DNA of 64,000 bases. It comes from Triatoma infestans. Lineage: Eukaryota > Arthropoda > Insecta > Hemiptera > Reduviidae. Numbering within the stretch: the stretch's first letter is position 1; each line of letters opens with the position of its first letter. The DNA lies in the NCBI GenBank assembly GCA_011037195.1, contig JAAEAF010014387.1, positions 1 to 64,000 of the forward strand. Direction: 5' to 3'. This document shows, piece after piece, positions 45,563-55,734 of the stretch. The position numbers were made by a program, and so were the translations under genes. A model generated the notes under the pieces. It did no database searches. It saw only the letters and a list, made by a program, of their open reading frames with translations, and had not been told where the DNA came from.

Positions 45563-45863
45563 TATAATGGGTATGATGAAGCAGAGAAATGGTTTGGTTT
45601 AAATCAACAAACTAGATATGGTTGAACAGTGTATAATGTAAGAAGTGACACTGACTGCCTCGACTAGACACTAAAATGGTAGAGTATGGTAGAGTGGGAA
45701 AGGGTAAGGTAAGTGACACGTTGTGACTGGTGAGTGAACTCTGTTGTATATCTATTTCCCGTCGCTGTATTTATGCAGTTTCTCCCATTCTAGTCCGAGA
45801 GAGTGGTCATGTCATTTTCTCTCTCTTTCTCTGCTATGGATCCTCTCTTTGGATCCTATTACA
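45563..45863 (+). repeat. LTR-like repeat family B
   Basis: 301 bp from TATAATGGGTATGATGAAG to GGATCCTATTACA. It has a TATTTATGCAG box near 45770, then AGAGAGTGGTC and CTCTCTTTGGATCC. The preceding 100 bp (45460-45562) are also shared, inverted, with 50956-51060. Ends with TG/TA...CA character and no ORF suggest a solo LTR. Confidence 0.65.
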
Positions 45864-45936
45864 TCATCCCCTCTCCTGAAGAAATTTTTCATAAATGAAA
45901 AATTTGAGCGTGCTGGTGAGTGTATGTTTGTAGCAA

Positions 45937-46254
45937 TATAATGGGCTTGATGAAGGAGATAAATGGTCTGGTTTTTTGAATGAACAAACAAAATATGGTT
46001 AATACTGTATAATATAAGAAGTGACACTGACTGCCTGGGATTTTATACTAAAAATGGTAGAGTATGGTAGAGTGGTAAAGGTAAGGTAAATTACACGTTG
46101 TGACTGGTGAGTGACCTCAATTGTATGAACCATGGTGTATATCTATCTCCAGTCGCTATATTTATGTAGTTTCTCCCACTCTAGTCCGAGAGAGTGGTCC
46201 TGTCATTTTGTCTCTCTTTCTCTGCTACGGATCCTCTCTTTGGATCCTATTACA
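45937..46254 (+). repeat. LTR-like repeat family B
   Basis: 318 bp from TATAATGGGCTTGATGAAGG to GGATCCTATTACA, same orientation as the copy at 45563 and separated from it by 73 bp. The pair could be the two ends of a miniature retrotransposon, but the 73-bp interval has no clear primer-binding site that I can name. Confidence 0.65.
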
Positions 46255-46273
46255 TAACTAACATACCTTCTAA

Positions 46274-46541
46274 AGGGCAGCGATTAGCTCAGTGGTTGTA
46301 CACTGGACTAGCAATGCGAAGTCCCCGGTTCGAGTCCAGTAGTGGTGCTCTGAGATTTTCTTTACCTAGGAGCCTCTTAAAGCTCATTGTTTGGTGATGG
46401 ATAGTATCTGTAAAGAGAGAACACTTCCGGAGGCCGGCGTGCAGTGAGAAGGCTCCATTCTTTTGGTTAGCTATATGGGCCCAGAGGAGCTTTGGATAGT
46501 ATAAGGCTTGGTTCCTCCCCAGAGACAATAAAAAAAAAAAC
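46274..46541 (+). mobile_element. tRNA-derived SINE (family A), tail type b
   Basis: A box TTAGCTCAGTGGTTG near 46285, B box GGTTCGAGTCC at 46327-46337, body GGTGATGGATAG and CCGGAGGCCGGCG. The tail TAGCTATATGGGCCC at 46468-46482, then AGCTTTGGATAGT, CTCCCCAGAGACAATAAA and poly(A). The tail is that of the LOA-like LINEs of this window, which suggests this SINE borrows their RT. Confidence 0.88.
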
Positions 46542-46544
46542 AAA

Positions 46545-46575
46545 TTGGATACTATTACAATCTTACTAAGAGTAA
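46545..46575 (-). mobile_element. HINE-like 5'-terminal scrap
   Basis: ATTACAATCTTACTAAGAGTAAGAGAAAGC is the minus-strand 5' end only, lying right after the SINE poly(A). Confidence 0.6.
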
Positions 46576-46579
46576 GAGA

Positions 46580-46766
46580 AAGCAAAAACAGAGTTTCTGA
46601 GAAAACTCATTACCTACTTAGCTTATATTATGCTACTAGCAAAAAATAGCTATCATAAGATCAACATGCTAATGACTAAAAAAGAAAAAATACAAATATA
46701 TGATTAATATGCTACAGAATATCAGATAGAACTACTACTAGTATAGAGAATATTGTTTTAAAACAA

Positions 46767-46800
<34 letters not shown>

Positions 46801-47300
46801 GCATATATATATATATATATAGACATATATAGACATATTCATATGTCTGCTTTGCAATGTCATCAAAAATATTATTTATGCACAATAAAATTGAATATGG
46901 AATATGGTATAAATTAAAATGAAAATTTTAGAGAATAAAGTTTTTTAGAATATATATTCAGTGTAATTTATGTTCCTATGTTTTCCATATTTATTCTCTT
47001 GGGAGATAATGTCCTAGTTATTCTCAAAAATAATTGGCCGCCAACAAATTAACTGAAAACTTCTAAACAAACTTTGCGACCAACCAATATGTATGCTCAG
47101 ATAATATGATTTACCCAGGATGAAGTGACATTTTCCGTTCGAGTTTATTAAAACCAATTATTGCTAAAAACACTCTACCAATCAGAATTTTCAACTTTAG
47201 CTTTCACCAAAAATAAATGCCCATACAAGTATTACAAAGATTTTTTTTTTTATAGTATGTGTGTCTATGTTGTGAACAATATAATTCAAAATCCAAAAAA
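46580..47300. other. AT-rich stretch with microsatellites
   Basis: Contains (AC)n at 46769-46786 and (TA)n runs at 46787-46822. A short stretch near 47230-47290 looks like eroded HINE. No gene recognised. Confidence 0.5.
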
Positions 47301-47304
47301 AAAA

Positions 47305-47804
47305 CATATTCAATTCTAATTAACATTATTTAGATGATAGAAATGTCTAATAAACTGAAATAGCATTTTAGATGAAAACATAACCCCACGCCTCCCCCAA
47401 AAGTGCCCTTAAATGAATTTTCCCAAAGAAATGTTTCAAATAAAAGTTGTAGTTGTTTGTATGTGTAGTTGATATACCAAGTTTAAAGAAAATTATTTGA
47501 GCCAGTTTTGAAAAAATCGCAAAAAAAGTAAAAAAAAAAAAAAAAACTCACTAGTAAAGTGGTACTTCCGTTTGAGGAATTTTGATAGATAACGTACAAT
47601 CAGATCCCATGGGGATCAAGTTTCAAATTACTGCGGTTTTTCGTTTTTGAGCTATGCTGTTGACACACACACACAGACCATTTGCTAAAAAAACACTTTT
47701 TTGGACTCAGGATACCTCCTCAAAACGGATATTTCCGGTGAAAACTCGATATCGAAAATTTGACACGATTACAATACTTTCTCTTACTAGGAGTAAGAGA
47801 AAGT
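47305..47804 (-). mobile_element. HINE-like repeat, 3'-truncated
   Basis: Begins inside a module (AACATATTCAATTCTAATTA) and runs through GTGGTACTTCCGTTTGAGG near 47558 to AGTAAGAGAAAGT at 47804. Confidence 0.82.
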
Positions 47805-48235
47805 AAAAAAAAAAAAAAAAAGGAACAAATTTAATATAAAAAACAATAAAATAAATCAAATTAAATTAAAAAAAAATGTATCTCTAATAAAATAGAATCT
47901 GGTATGGAAATACCCACACAAGTTTCTCCTACTCCAATTAATACATTTTAATTAAATTTTTTGCTTTATAATTACAATTTATAGAAACGTTTTCATGGGC
48001 TGGTCATAAAAAAAATGTTGTAGGAATTTTACATATGGGTATAGCGCGAATGGAAACTATGGGCACCCCCTAACTCAAGACCAATTTAAATTAATTATAA
48101 ATGTGGGGCCCTCAAAACCTCCTCTAAAATCTTTTTCTTTTTTTTTTTTAATTCAAATAAAAGTAATACGCTTTTATCTGCGCGTATTTAGCATTTCAAA
48201 TTTAATGAAAATCGTTTTAGCAAATTTCGAGAGAA

Positions 48236-49757
48236 CACCTTTCAATAATTTATTTGAAACTGTACAATAGATACAATAAGCAAATGTGGTGAATGTTTAC
48301 ATGACATAATTGACATGAGAAGAAAATACGCAGTGGTATAATTACTTCATGGCGTTGATGTTAATTGAAAAGGTCACGAGGCCACTGACGCTTCAGGCCA
48401 CGCATGCATCTGCCCCATATATAACATACACTATTGGCATGGATGGATGTATCGGGTAATGTTTGACTAGCAAATTGTTGAACCAAAGGATTATGATGAT
48501 GGGACAAGGAGTTATGGAATCTTTGACAAAGGGGATTTTATTAGATCGGACACAAAAGGAATGGATAGGTCATCATGTATGGTTTTATTGGAGACATAAT
48601 ATGGTGCATTGGTAATTTTTCCTAGGATTTTGGATTGAAAGGATATGGTAAACGTTGGAATGCTTGGTGGAGCCCCATATCTCTCCGGAGTCCGTAAGTC
48701 CATATTGGTCGTAGTAAAGTTTGGTATAGTGTAAGCTTATTTTTTAAAGTAAGTTTGGATCGTTTGTGTAAGAGTACTTGAAAGGATAAGAAATCGTCTA
48801 TTAGTTTCCATCCTTTTCAGCCTGGTATGGGGGTTCCAGGTTAGTCTTTAGTCCATATATAACCCAAGATAGCGTACTCTCAGCAGTAGGTAGGAAGGTG
48901 TTATTTAATTTAACACCAGGACAGAGGGAGTGACGAAGGGTAAACGTAGTGTGAATACATTTCTTTTCATTAACTTTTATCTTCCATTTTTTGCACCACT
49001 CTTCTATTAAGGAAAGATGATCTTGAAGATGGCTGGAGGCAATAGTAGATTCGGTATGGGAGGAAAGAATAGCAGTATCATCAGCAAAGGTTGATGTTAC
49101 TATATTAGGATGTAGGGTAAGGTCAGCAGCATATATTCTGTATAAAATTGTATTATCTGTTAATTTTCAGAGGCATTTTCCGTGGTAGCCTGCTTCATTT
49201 TGTGGTCTTCGACTGGTTTCGGGCTTTCGCCCATCTTCAGGATGCGTTTGTCTGACAGTGTGATATGTCAGACTCTGTGTATAAACACTGAGTGTATAAA
49301 CTGAATTTGCTCTGTGCAAGCCCGTGTTATCACACTGTCTGACAAACGCATCCTGAAGATGGGCGAACGCCCAAAACTGGTCGGTGACCACAAAAGTGAA
49401 GCAGGCTACCACGGAAAATGTCTGTGATGCTTTCCAGCTGTGCGCAACCAACCACCACAACAACTATCTGTTAATTGTTAATAAAATTGTATTCTCTATT
49501 ATAAAGATGATCGCCCAAACCCAGAAAACCGTTGCATGATCCCCGCTCCTACCGGCCAATATGTCTACTTCCAGTAATGTCTAAAATCCTAGAAAAACAA
49601 CTATTTAAACGCATAATTCCTATATCCTAGAATCTTCAAAAACCCTTCCCGACCATCAGTTTGGTTTCAGGCAAATGCACTATACAATAAGTTCATCGCG
49701 TTGTAGACGCCACAGCCTTCTCCTTTGAGAAGAAACGGTATATACAGGGGCGAGATA
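48236..49757 (-). pseudogene. Jockey-like LINE (family B) with inverted 5' part
   Basis: 48236-49150 corresponds, on the minus strand, to positions 61181-62047 of the better copy: SNKT-HDDLSIPFVSDLIK, the RYLG/WNPH region and the 3' end before TTATTTGAAACTGTAC. 49490-49757 corresponds to 62253-62505 but on the plus strand (block PKPRKPLHD through the GFRQMH-like block). The order of a minus-strand 3' part followed by an inverted 5' part, with about 200 bp lost between them, is that of twin-primed LINE insertions. A Penelope-type unit sits at the junction. Stops and a frameshift disable it. Confidence 0.78.
49154..49476. mobile_element. Palindromic Penelope-type unit with 12-bp target duplication
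   Basis: 299 bp (49166-49464) lie between TATCTGTTAATT at 49154-49165 and 49465-49476. Inverted arms at about 49171-49262 and 49335-49428 flank a core with ACACTGAGTGT. The left arm, read on the minus strand, has CTGAAGA (complement at 49234-49240), GGGC/GCCC stem and GAAA (complement at 49217-49220). The right arm has CTGAAGA at 49353-49359 but AAAA instead of GAAA. The arms match the 3' end of the Penelope element at 37591. No ORF. Confidence 0.78.
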
Positions 49758-50357
49758 ATTAAAAAAAAAACCTATTCACAAAAACCCAAAAACCTATTCT
49801 GTGAAGTAGGCCGCACTTCTTGTTTACTGATTTTCTACAAATCTGGAATTCTATCTACTCTTCTAATATATATTAATACTATAAGGTAGTAAAACCATAG
49901 GTAGATTGTACTAAAGTGGCACTTTAAAGGAAAGCATAACGCTACAGTTCCTCAGAACCCCCCAAAAAAATCAATTTTGTCCGTGTAAATGTTTTAAATA
50001 AAACATTAAGTGATTATGTATGTATAACAGTATAAGAAGTTTAAAGAAAATCTTTGAAGCTATTTTCAAGAAAATCGCGAAATATTGAAAAAAAAAAAAT
50101 TCATAAAGTCGCACACTTCCGGTGGATGGATTTTGCCCGTAACTTTCGTTTTAGATGCGAGGGTAATATCTAAACGGAATACCAAGTTTGAGCTTTCTAG
50201 GATTTTTTGATTCTGAGATATTTTGTTAAAACCCACACACAGACCATTCGTAAAAAAATCATTTTCATATTCAGGTGTCCCCCAAAACATGAATTTCCGA
50301 TGGAAACTCAATTTCAAAAATTTGACACGAACGCAATAATTCCTCTTAGTAGGAGAG

Positions 50358-50649
50358 TGTAATAGGATCCAAAGAGAGGATACATAACAGAGAAAAAGAG
50401 ACAAAAATGATAGGACCACTCTTTCGGACTAGAATGGGAGAAATTGCATAAATATAGTGACGGGAGATAGATAAACTACAGAGTTCACTCGCCAGCAACA
50501 ACGTGTTACTTACATCACCCTTTATCACTCTACCATTTTAGTGTAATGTCCAGGCAGTCAGTGTCACTTCTCACATTATAAAGTGTTCAGCCATATCTAG
50601 TTTGTTCATTCATACCAAACCATTTCTCTCCTTCATCATACCCATTACA
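50358..50649 (-). repeat. LTR-like repeat family B
   Basis: 292 bp from TGTAATAGGATCC to ACCCATTACA on the plus strand, opposite in orientation to the copies at 45563 and 45937. TG...CA ends are evident. Confidence 0.65.
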
Positions 50650-50652
50650 TGA

Positions 50653-50955
50653 TGTAATAGGATCCAAAGAGAGGATCCATATCGGAGAGAGAGGGACAAA
50701 AATGACAGGACCACTCTCTGGGACTAGAATGAGAGAAACTGCATAAATATAGCGACGGGAGATAGATAAATAACAGAGCTCACTCACCAGTCACATCGTG
50801 TCACTTACCTCACCCTTTACCACTCTACCATACTCTACCATTTTAGTGTAAAGTCCAGGCAGTCAGTGTCACTTCTTACATTATAAAGTGTTCCAGCCAT
50901 ATCTAGTTTGTTCATTCATACCAAACCATATCTCTCCTTCATCATACTCATTATA
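50653..50955 (-). repeat. LTR-like repeat family B
   Basis: 303 bp from TGTAATAGGATCC to ACTCATTATA, head to tail with the previous copy after only 3 bp. The adjoining 50956-51060 matches 45460-45562 inverted (AGTAATAGAGAAATCTGAG), so a longer block is shared between the two loci. Confidence 0.65.
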
Positions 50956-51060
50956 GAGAGTAAAGTAATAGAGAAATCTGAGGGGGAAAGCATATTTCTG
51001 TTTAATACCTGGTTTTCTTACATTTATCAGCCAACACTATTCAATTGTAGCTGAATTTAT

Positions 51061-51755
51061 TGGTTTTTCGAAAACATTAATATTTTCATGTAATGAGATT
51101 TTTAACAGATTAAGATTTTCTTGGGTACCTGAAATCCAAAAAAAAAAGAAAATTAAAATAAATGTTCTCAATCAATTAGAGTCCGACGCTCAGTAGAGTT
51201 TTTACAACTTCTATGATGTTCTCAAGTATGCAGTCCATGTGTGGTCCTAAATTATAGAGATATATATTTCAACAGTTTACAATGAAATTTCAACAGTTTT
51301 CAAATAAAACTATGATTGGCCAAGGTGACGTAAGACAATTTTTTTTCTTAAACTTTAATGAAATTCAGTTCAGTTTATTCAGAATTCGAAAATAATGAAT
51401 GTCTATTCCATTATGGATGTATAAACCTTTACCACTAATCTGTTTGATAGTTACATATTTTGCTCCCTGTCATCATAAATCTTGGCTCTGCGTATGTTGC
51501 AATGTATGTAAATTTATAATTACATGTACATTACAAACAGTCATATGGCAGAATTCATCTGCACTGGTCGATAAGTGTACAAGTAATGTGCAGATTTTGT
51601 ACTGACAATTACTGGTTAAGTAATGTCCGCTGCACAGCCGAGATGTCGTCGGGGAACACTTCCCTTGTTGCTATAAAAAAAATGGTGCGATCGTATCGAA
51701 GTTTAGTATTCACTAGAAATACGAGTAGATATTTGGAGGCATCACAAGTATAATA
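51061..51755. other. Stretch without recognised gene
   Basis: No recognisable ORF or repeat. Confidence 0.45.
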
Positions 51756-51759
51756 AAAC

Positions 51760-51965
51760 ATTTTTTTAGCAAATTGTGTGTTTATGAACAAAATATTTCA
51801 AAAACCATAAGTCGCAGAAAGCGATATAAATATTCCGTTGAGATACCGCGATATCCGTGATTTCGATCAAAATCCATCATGTGAAGTGCGACTTTGTTGA
51901 ATTATTGTATTTTTCACGATTAATAACTCAAAAATGGTTCCAACGATTTTCTCAAAAAAAAAAAA
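51760..51965 (+). mobile_element. HINE subfamily II fragment
   Basis: AACAAAATATTTCAAAAACC, ATATTCCGTTGAGATACCG, GAAGTGCGACTTTGTTGAA and AAAAATGGTTCCAACGATTTTC follow the subfamily order. Termini missing. Confidence 0.55.
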
Positions 51966-52060
51966 AATATCTGCATATCTGTGCCATCAGAGGGAGATAA
52001 GGAAATTCCAACATCAAGAGAGATACAAAAATGGACGATAAGGACTAAATAAGGTTCACT

Positions 52061-52155
52061 GTAATGGGGGATCCGGAATCATTGAAGATTTATTGGATCC
52101 GAAGAATGAAGAACGAGACATTAAATGAATGAAAAGTTAGTTACTCTCACCAGTC
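52061..52155 (+). repeat. LTR-like repeat (GGATCC subtype), 5' fragment
   Basis: TGTAATGGGGGATCCGGAATC, TTATTGGATCCGAAGAATG and ACATTAAATGAATGAAAAG repeat the start of the copy at 52351. Confidence 0.6.
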
Positions 52156-52231
52156 AACATGCTTCCTTGTCAAGCGGTCTTTCTTGTAGATTCGCCAGCG
52201 GCAATTATTGCCGTCTGCGGAAACGCCCCAA

Positions 52232-52346
52232 CCACGTGCCCACGTCTTGTGTTGTCACACTGTCTTGAAATGAAGCAGGCTACCACGGAAAATGTCTCCG
52301 TGGCTGATGGATGCTTTCCAGTTCTGCGGAACCAACCACCACAACA
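52232..52346. mobile_element. Penelope-type terminal unit, right-arm fragment
   Basis: GAAGCAGGCTACCACGGAAA, ATGCTTTCCAGTTCTGCGG and ACCAACCACCACAAC match the outer right arm of the unit at 49166-49464. The hammerhead-like core is missing here. Confidence 0.65.
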
Positions 52347-52350
52347 TTTA

Positions 52351-52555
52351 TGTAATGGGATCCGAATTATTAAAGATTTATAGGATCCGAAGAGCGAAGA
52401 AGCAGACATTAAATGAATCAAAAGTTAGTTATTCCCCACTAGTCCAGACTAAGAAGGGACAGTTCGATTCATATAAACAGAGCGGCAGCAGTACAGTACC
52501 GGACAGTTTACGACCAGTTTACATTGTGACTTTTCTTCTTTTTTTTAATATGTAC
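52351..52555 (+). repeat. LTR-like repeat (GGATCC subtype)
   Basis: TGTAATGGGATCCG starts the unit. GATTCATATAAACAGAGCGG gives a TATA box near 52468. The end is unclear near 52555. It follows the Penelope fragment directly and faces an inverted copy at 52562. Confidence 0.55.
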
Positions 52556-52561
52556 TAACAT

Positions 52562-52906
52562 TATAATGGAAGTGAAAAAGAAAGAGTGAATTAGAGAGAA
52601 TGGATTTTTAGAGAAATAAACTAGATGATATGTTGAACACTATATAATGAATGGAACACACAAACTACAAGGACATCACAGTTCAGAAGGTAGTACATAG
52701 GTTGCTGACTGGATGTAAAAACTGGTCATAAACTTTGTGTCGTAAAACTGTCCTGAACTATAGTGCTGTCGCTCTATTTATATAAATCAAACTATCCCTT
52801 CCTAGTCTGGCCTAGATAGGGGACCAACTAACTTTTGATTCATTCAATGGCTGCTTCACCGCTCTTCGGATACGATATGAATCTTTAATGATTCGGATCC
52901 CATTAA
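52562..52906 (-). repeat. LTR-like repeat (GGATCC subtype), inverted partner
   Basis: On the plus strand it starts TATAATGGAAGTG and ends GATTCGGATCCCATTA. The TATA region (CTCTATTTATATAAATC near 52770) and ACTAACTTTTGATTCATTC are complements of the facing copy. The first 100 bp resemble family B starts, joining both subtypes into one broad family. Confidence 0.6.
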
Positions 52907-53019
52907 ATTCTTTACGATCGCTGTATTTGACGACTGACCGTATATCTATATCTGTTTTATCATAAATAATAATAATTAATAATTTATTGTGGCCAAAAAA
53001 AAAAATCGCATACATATAC

Positions 53020-53155
53020 ATGCAGATACAGAATTTGCTAAAAATATTGTTTTGTATTCAAGAATACCTCAAAACACGTATGTATTTCCGGTGAAACACA
53101 ATTTCGAAAATTTGATAAGTTCGTATTACTTCCTCTTACTAGGAATAAGAAAAGT
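53020..53155 (-). mobile_element. HINE subfamily II, 5' end fragment
   Basis: ATTTGCTAAAAATATTG, TATTTCCGGTGAAAC, TTCCTCTTACTAGGAATAAG and AAAAGT in order on the minus strand. Confidence 0.65.
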
Positions 53156-53503
53156 AAAAAAGTAATTTATCATATATTTAGAATCCATGATTAAAATAAA
53201 ATGACAGGATTTGGCTTCATTTTTTTTATTATTATGCATAAGTTTCGAAGGAAATTGGGTGATACATGTTACAGTTGTAACCCTAAAATAACTTTTTTTT
53301 TAATTCATCGTAAACAAAGTTTGATTCCAAAATAAGCCACTTATAAAAAAAAAAAATCCAGCACCTGTTGCTTGTAATTTTTAATAAAAATAATGCAGAC
53401 CTATCTGAAATAGAGACTATATTTATCCACCTGCATTTTTCATTGACATTTCCTGTCTAATTTAGAAATTGCGGAGATAGATAAAAATAATATTGATTTT
53501 TTT

Positions 53504-54494
53504 ACTTTCTCTTACTCCTAGTAAGAGGAAGTATTGTAATCGTGTCAAATTTTCGATATCGAGTTTTCACCGGAAATATCCGTTTTGAGGTCCCCTGAGT
53601 CCAAAAAAGTGTTTTTAGCAAATGTCTGTGTGTGTGTGTGTCTGTGTGTGTGTCTGTGTGTGTGTATGTATGTGAACAGCATAGCTCAAAAACGAAAAAT
53701 CGTAGAAAGTTCAAACTTGATATTACGATTAAATATCACCAGGGATCTGACGTCTGACGGTGCGTTATGTGTCAATATTCCTCAACCGGAAGTACCACTT
53801 TACTAGTTTTTTTTTACGTTTTTGCAATTTTCTCAAAAATGGCTCCGAAGATTTTCTTTAAACTTGTATATCAACTACACATACAAAGAGCTACAACTTT
53901 TATTTGAAACATTTCTCCGGGAAAATTCATTTAAGGGCACTTCTGGGGGAGGGTGGGGTTAGGTTTTCATCTTAACTGCTATTTCAGTTTATTAGACAAT
54001 TCTGTCATCTAAATAATGTTAATTAGAATTAAATATGTTGTTGAAATTCCGAGTTTGAAAAAAATAGATAACCGGAAGTGCGTTTTACTGAAATATAATT
54101 TCAGTTTTCTGGTATTTTCTCGAAAATGGCTCCAACGATTTTCTTTAAACCAGCGTTGTTAACTATACATATAAAGAGCTACAACTTTTATTTGAAACTT
54201 TTTCCCCTGATAAATTCATTTAAGGGGACTTTTGGGGGAGGGGGGTTATGTTTTTCTTTAAAATGCTATCACAGTTGATTATACAATTCTGTCATCCAAA
54301 TTGAAATAACTAGAAATTAATATATGACCCAAATTCCGAGTTTCAAGGAAATTAGTAAACCGGACAGTTTTACTGGACAGTGTTTTCAGTTTTCGACGAA
54401 TTTCATTAAATTTGGTATACTAACTATAAAAATTTGTCAATTATAATTTTGAAAACTGCTGTAAGAGAAAGTTGTGTGAGTGTTTCACACCAGA
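53504..54494 (+). mobile_element. HINE-like repeat, full length, best reference copy
   Basis: 991 bp. The 5' end is ACTTTCTCTTACTCCTAGTA, a palindrome within which CTTACT pairs with AGTAAG. A (GT)n tract lies at 53627-53665. Module boundaries GGAAGTACC near 53788, GGAAGTGCG near 54073 and CCGGACAG near 54360 define two modules of about 285 bp. Each module contains GGCTCC-A-GATTTTC and AAAATTCATTTAAGGG. The 3' end is the hairpin GTGTGAGTGTTTCACAC followed by CAGA. Flanks are T and T. No protein is encoded, so mobility would need proteins from an autonomous Helentron elsewhere. Confidence 0.9.
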
Positions 54495-55250
54495 TTTTTT
54501 TTTAACAGTATTACTACGATCTTTATTGTAAATTATAAATTAATTATAAATTTACTATTTGATTAAATAATTAATATTTTATATACTATGTTAATTAAAT
54601 TAATTATTGGTTTTTCAGATAGTAAATAATTAATAAATTGAAATTTCCGTTCATCAATATTAATTACAAGCTTTTACTTATATTTTCTTATGTTTGTGTG
54701 TAAATTATTTTCTCAAGCTTATATTATTTTAACAAAATGTTCTCTCTCTTTAAAGTAATAAAAGTTTTAGTTCATTTATGTAAATATATAATGCAACACA
54801 AAAAAAAAAAAAACAAAATGATAAAAATACCGGATGTTTAATTAGATTACATTGGGTCTTTGGTTTTGATAAAATGATTCGATAAAAATGTTGTGTTTTC
54901 TTTATTAACGGAGCAAATTCATTAATACTTTATTAGAAAATAAGTTTATAACCAGATACTTTGAAACAAAAAAAATTTCGGCTGGTTTTAGTTACTACGG
55001 TCTAAAAAAAAAGTTGAAAACAATATATGTAGCTTCAAAAACGTTGCATCGTCAGTTCAGGAAAATCCTCTTCGCAGTTTGTAACTATTAAATTTGAATA
55101 CGTATAAATTGCAAAAACACATTTGCAAATGTCACAAAATAGCAGACAAAAGAAAACAACATTGCAGTTAAACTTCATAGCAGTTTATTTTCCCCATGAA
55201 ATTGTGTTTTTTTTTTCTTTTTTCAAAAATGTAATATTAAAGATAATTAT
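54495..55250. other. AT-rich stretch without recognised gene
   Basis: Very AT-rich, no recognisable ORF or repeat. Confidence 0.5.
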
Positions 55251-55253
55251 TAA

Positions 55254-55606
55254 AATTGTTTCAATTATGGTTGTTGTGGTTGGTTCCGTAGAACTGGAAA
55301 GCATCAGAGATACTTTCTGTGATAGCCTGTTTTTTTTTTTGTGGTCATCGACCGGTTTTGGGCGTTCTCCCATCATCAGAATGTTTTTGTCAAACAATGT
55401 GATAATATAGACTTGTACAGAGCAAATTTAGTTGATATACTAAATTAGTTGAGTGTATCAACTAAATTTGCTCTGTGAAAGTGTTGCTCTGTGTTATCAC
55501 ATTGTTAGACAAAAACTTCCTGATGATGGGAGAATGCCTGAAACCTATCGATGACCACAAAAAGAAGCATGCTGACACGGAAAATATCTCCAATTGTTTC
55601 AACTAT
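55254..55606. mobile_element. Palindromic Penelope-type unit with near-exact target duplication
   Basis: The 323-bp unit 55269-55591 lies between AATTGTTTCAATTAT (55254-55268) and AATTGTTTCAACTAT (55592-55606), one mismatch. Inverted arms carry CTGATGATGGG and GAAA/AAAA-type hammerhead-like cores near 55350 (minus) and 55520 (plus). The centre holds the palindromic TTAGTTGATATACTAAATTAG region and two inverted GAGCAAATTTAG copies. Same outer wording as 49166-49464. Confidence 0.72.
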
Positions 55607-55734
55607 ATTTTGGGTTTGTCTCCTTCAATACTATGACTAGAAAATTTGCTATTTGGGTCCAATCCAAGTGGAAACCTAACCTCAAAGCTGGAAAATAATG
55701 GAAATATTTTATATTGAAAAACGCCAAGTCGTTT

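Larger units (their letters stand above)
47898..50357 (-). mobile_element. HINE subfamily II copy containing nested insertions
   Basis: The 3' end TCTGGTATGGAAATACCC is at 47898. The left part ends near 48235 (AAATTTCGAGAGAAC), and the right part resumes near 49757 (GGCGAGATAATTAAAA) and goes to CCTCTTAGTAGGAGAG at 50357. Both halves follow the subfamily II order, so they were one element before the Jockey-like insertion. Confidence 0.65.

Noticed and set aside
45563..46254. A complete miniature LTR retrotransposon
   Set aside because: The spacing of 73 bp between units and lack of a clear primer-binding site or polypurine tract make this unproven; annotated as two LTR-like repeats.
53502..53806. 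ORFs inside HINE-like repeats on both strands (also 8938-9141, 19240-19515, 40914-41294, 41769-41993)
   Set aside because: They exist only because the repeats contain (CA)n tracts and AT-rich modules. Frames differ between copies, so no protein is conserved.
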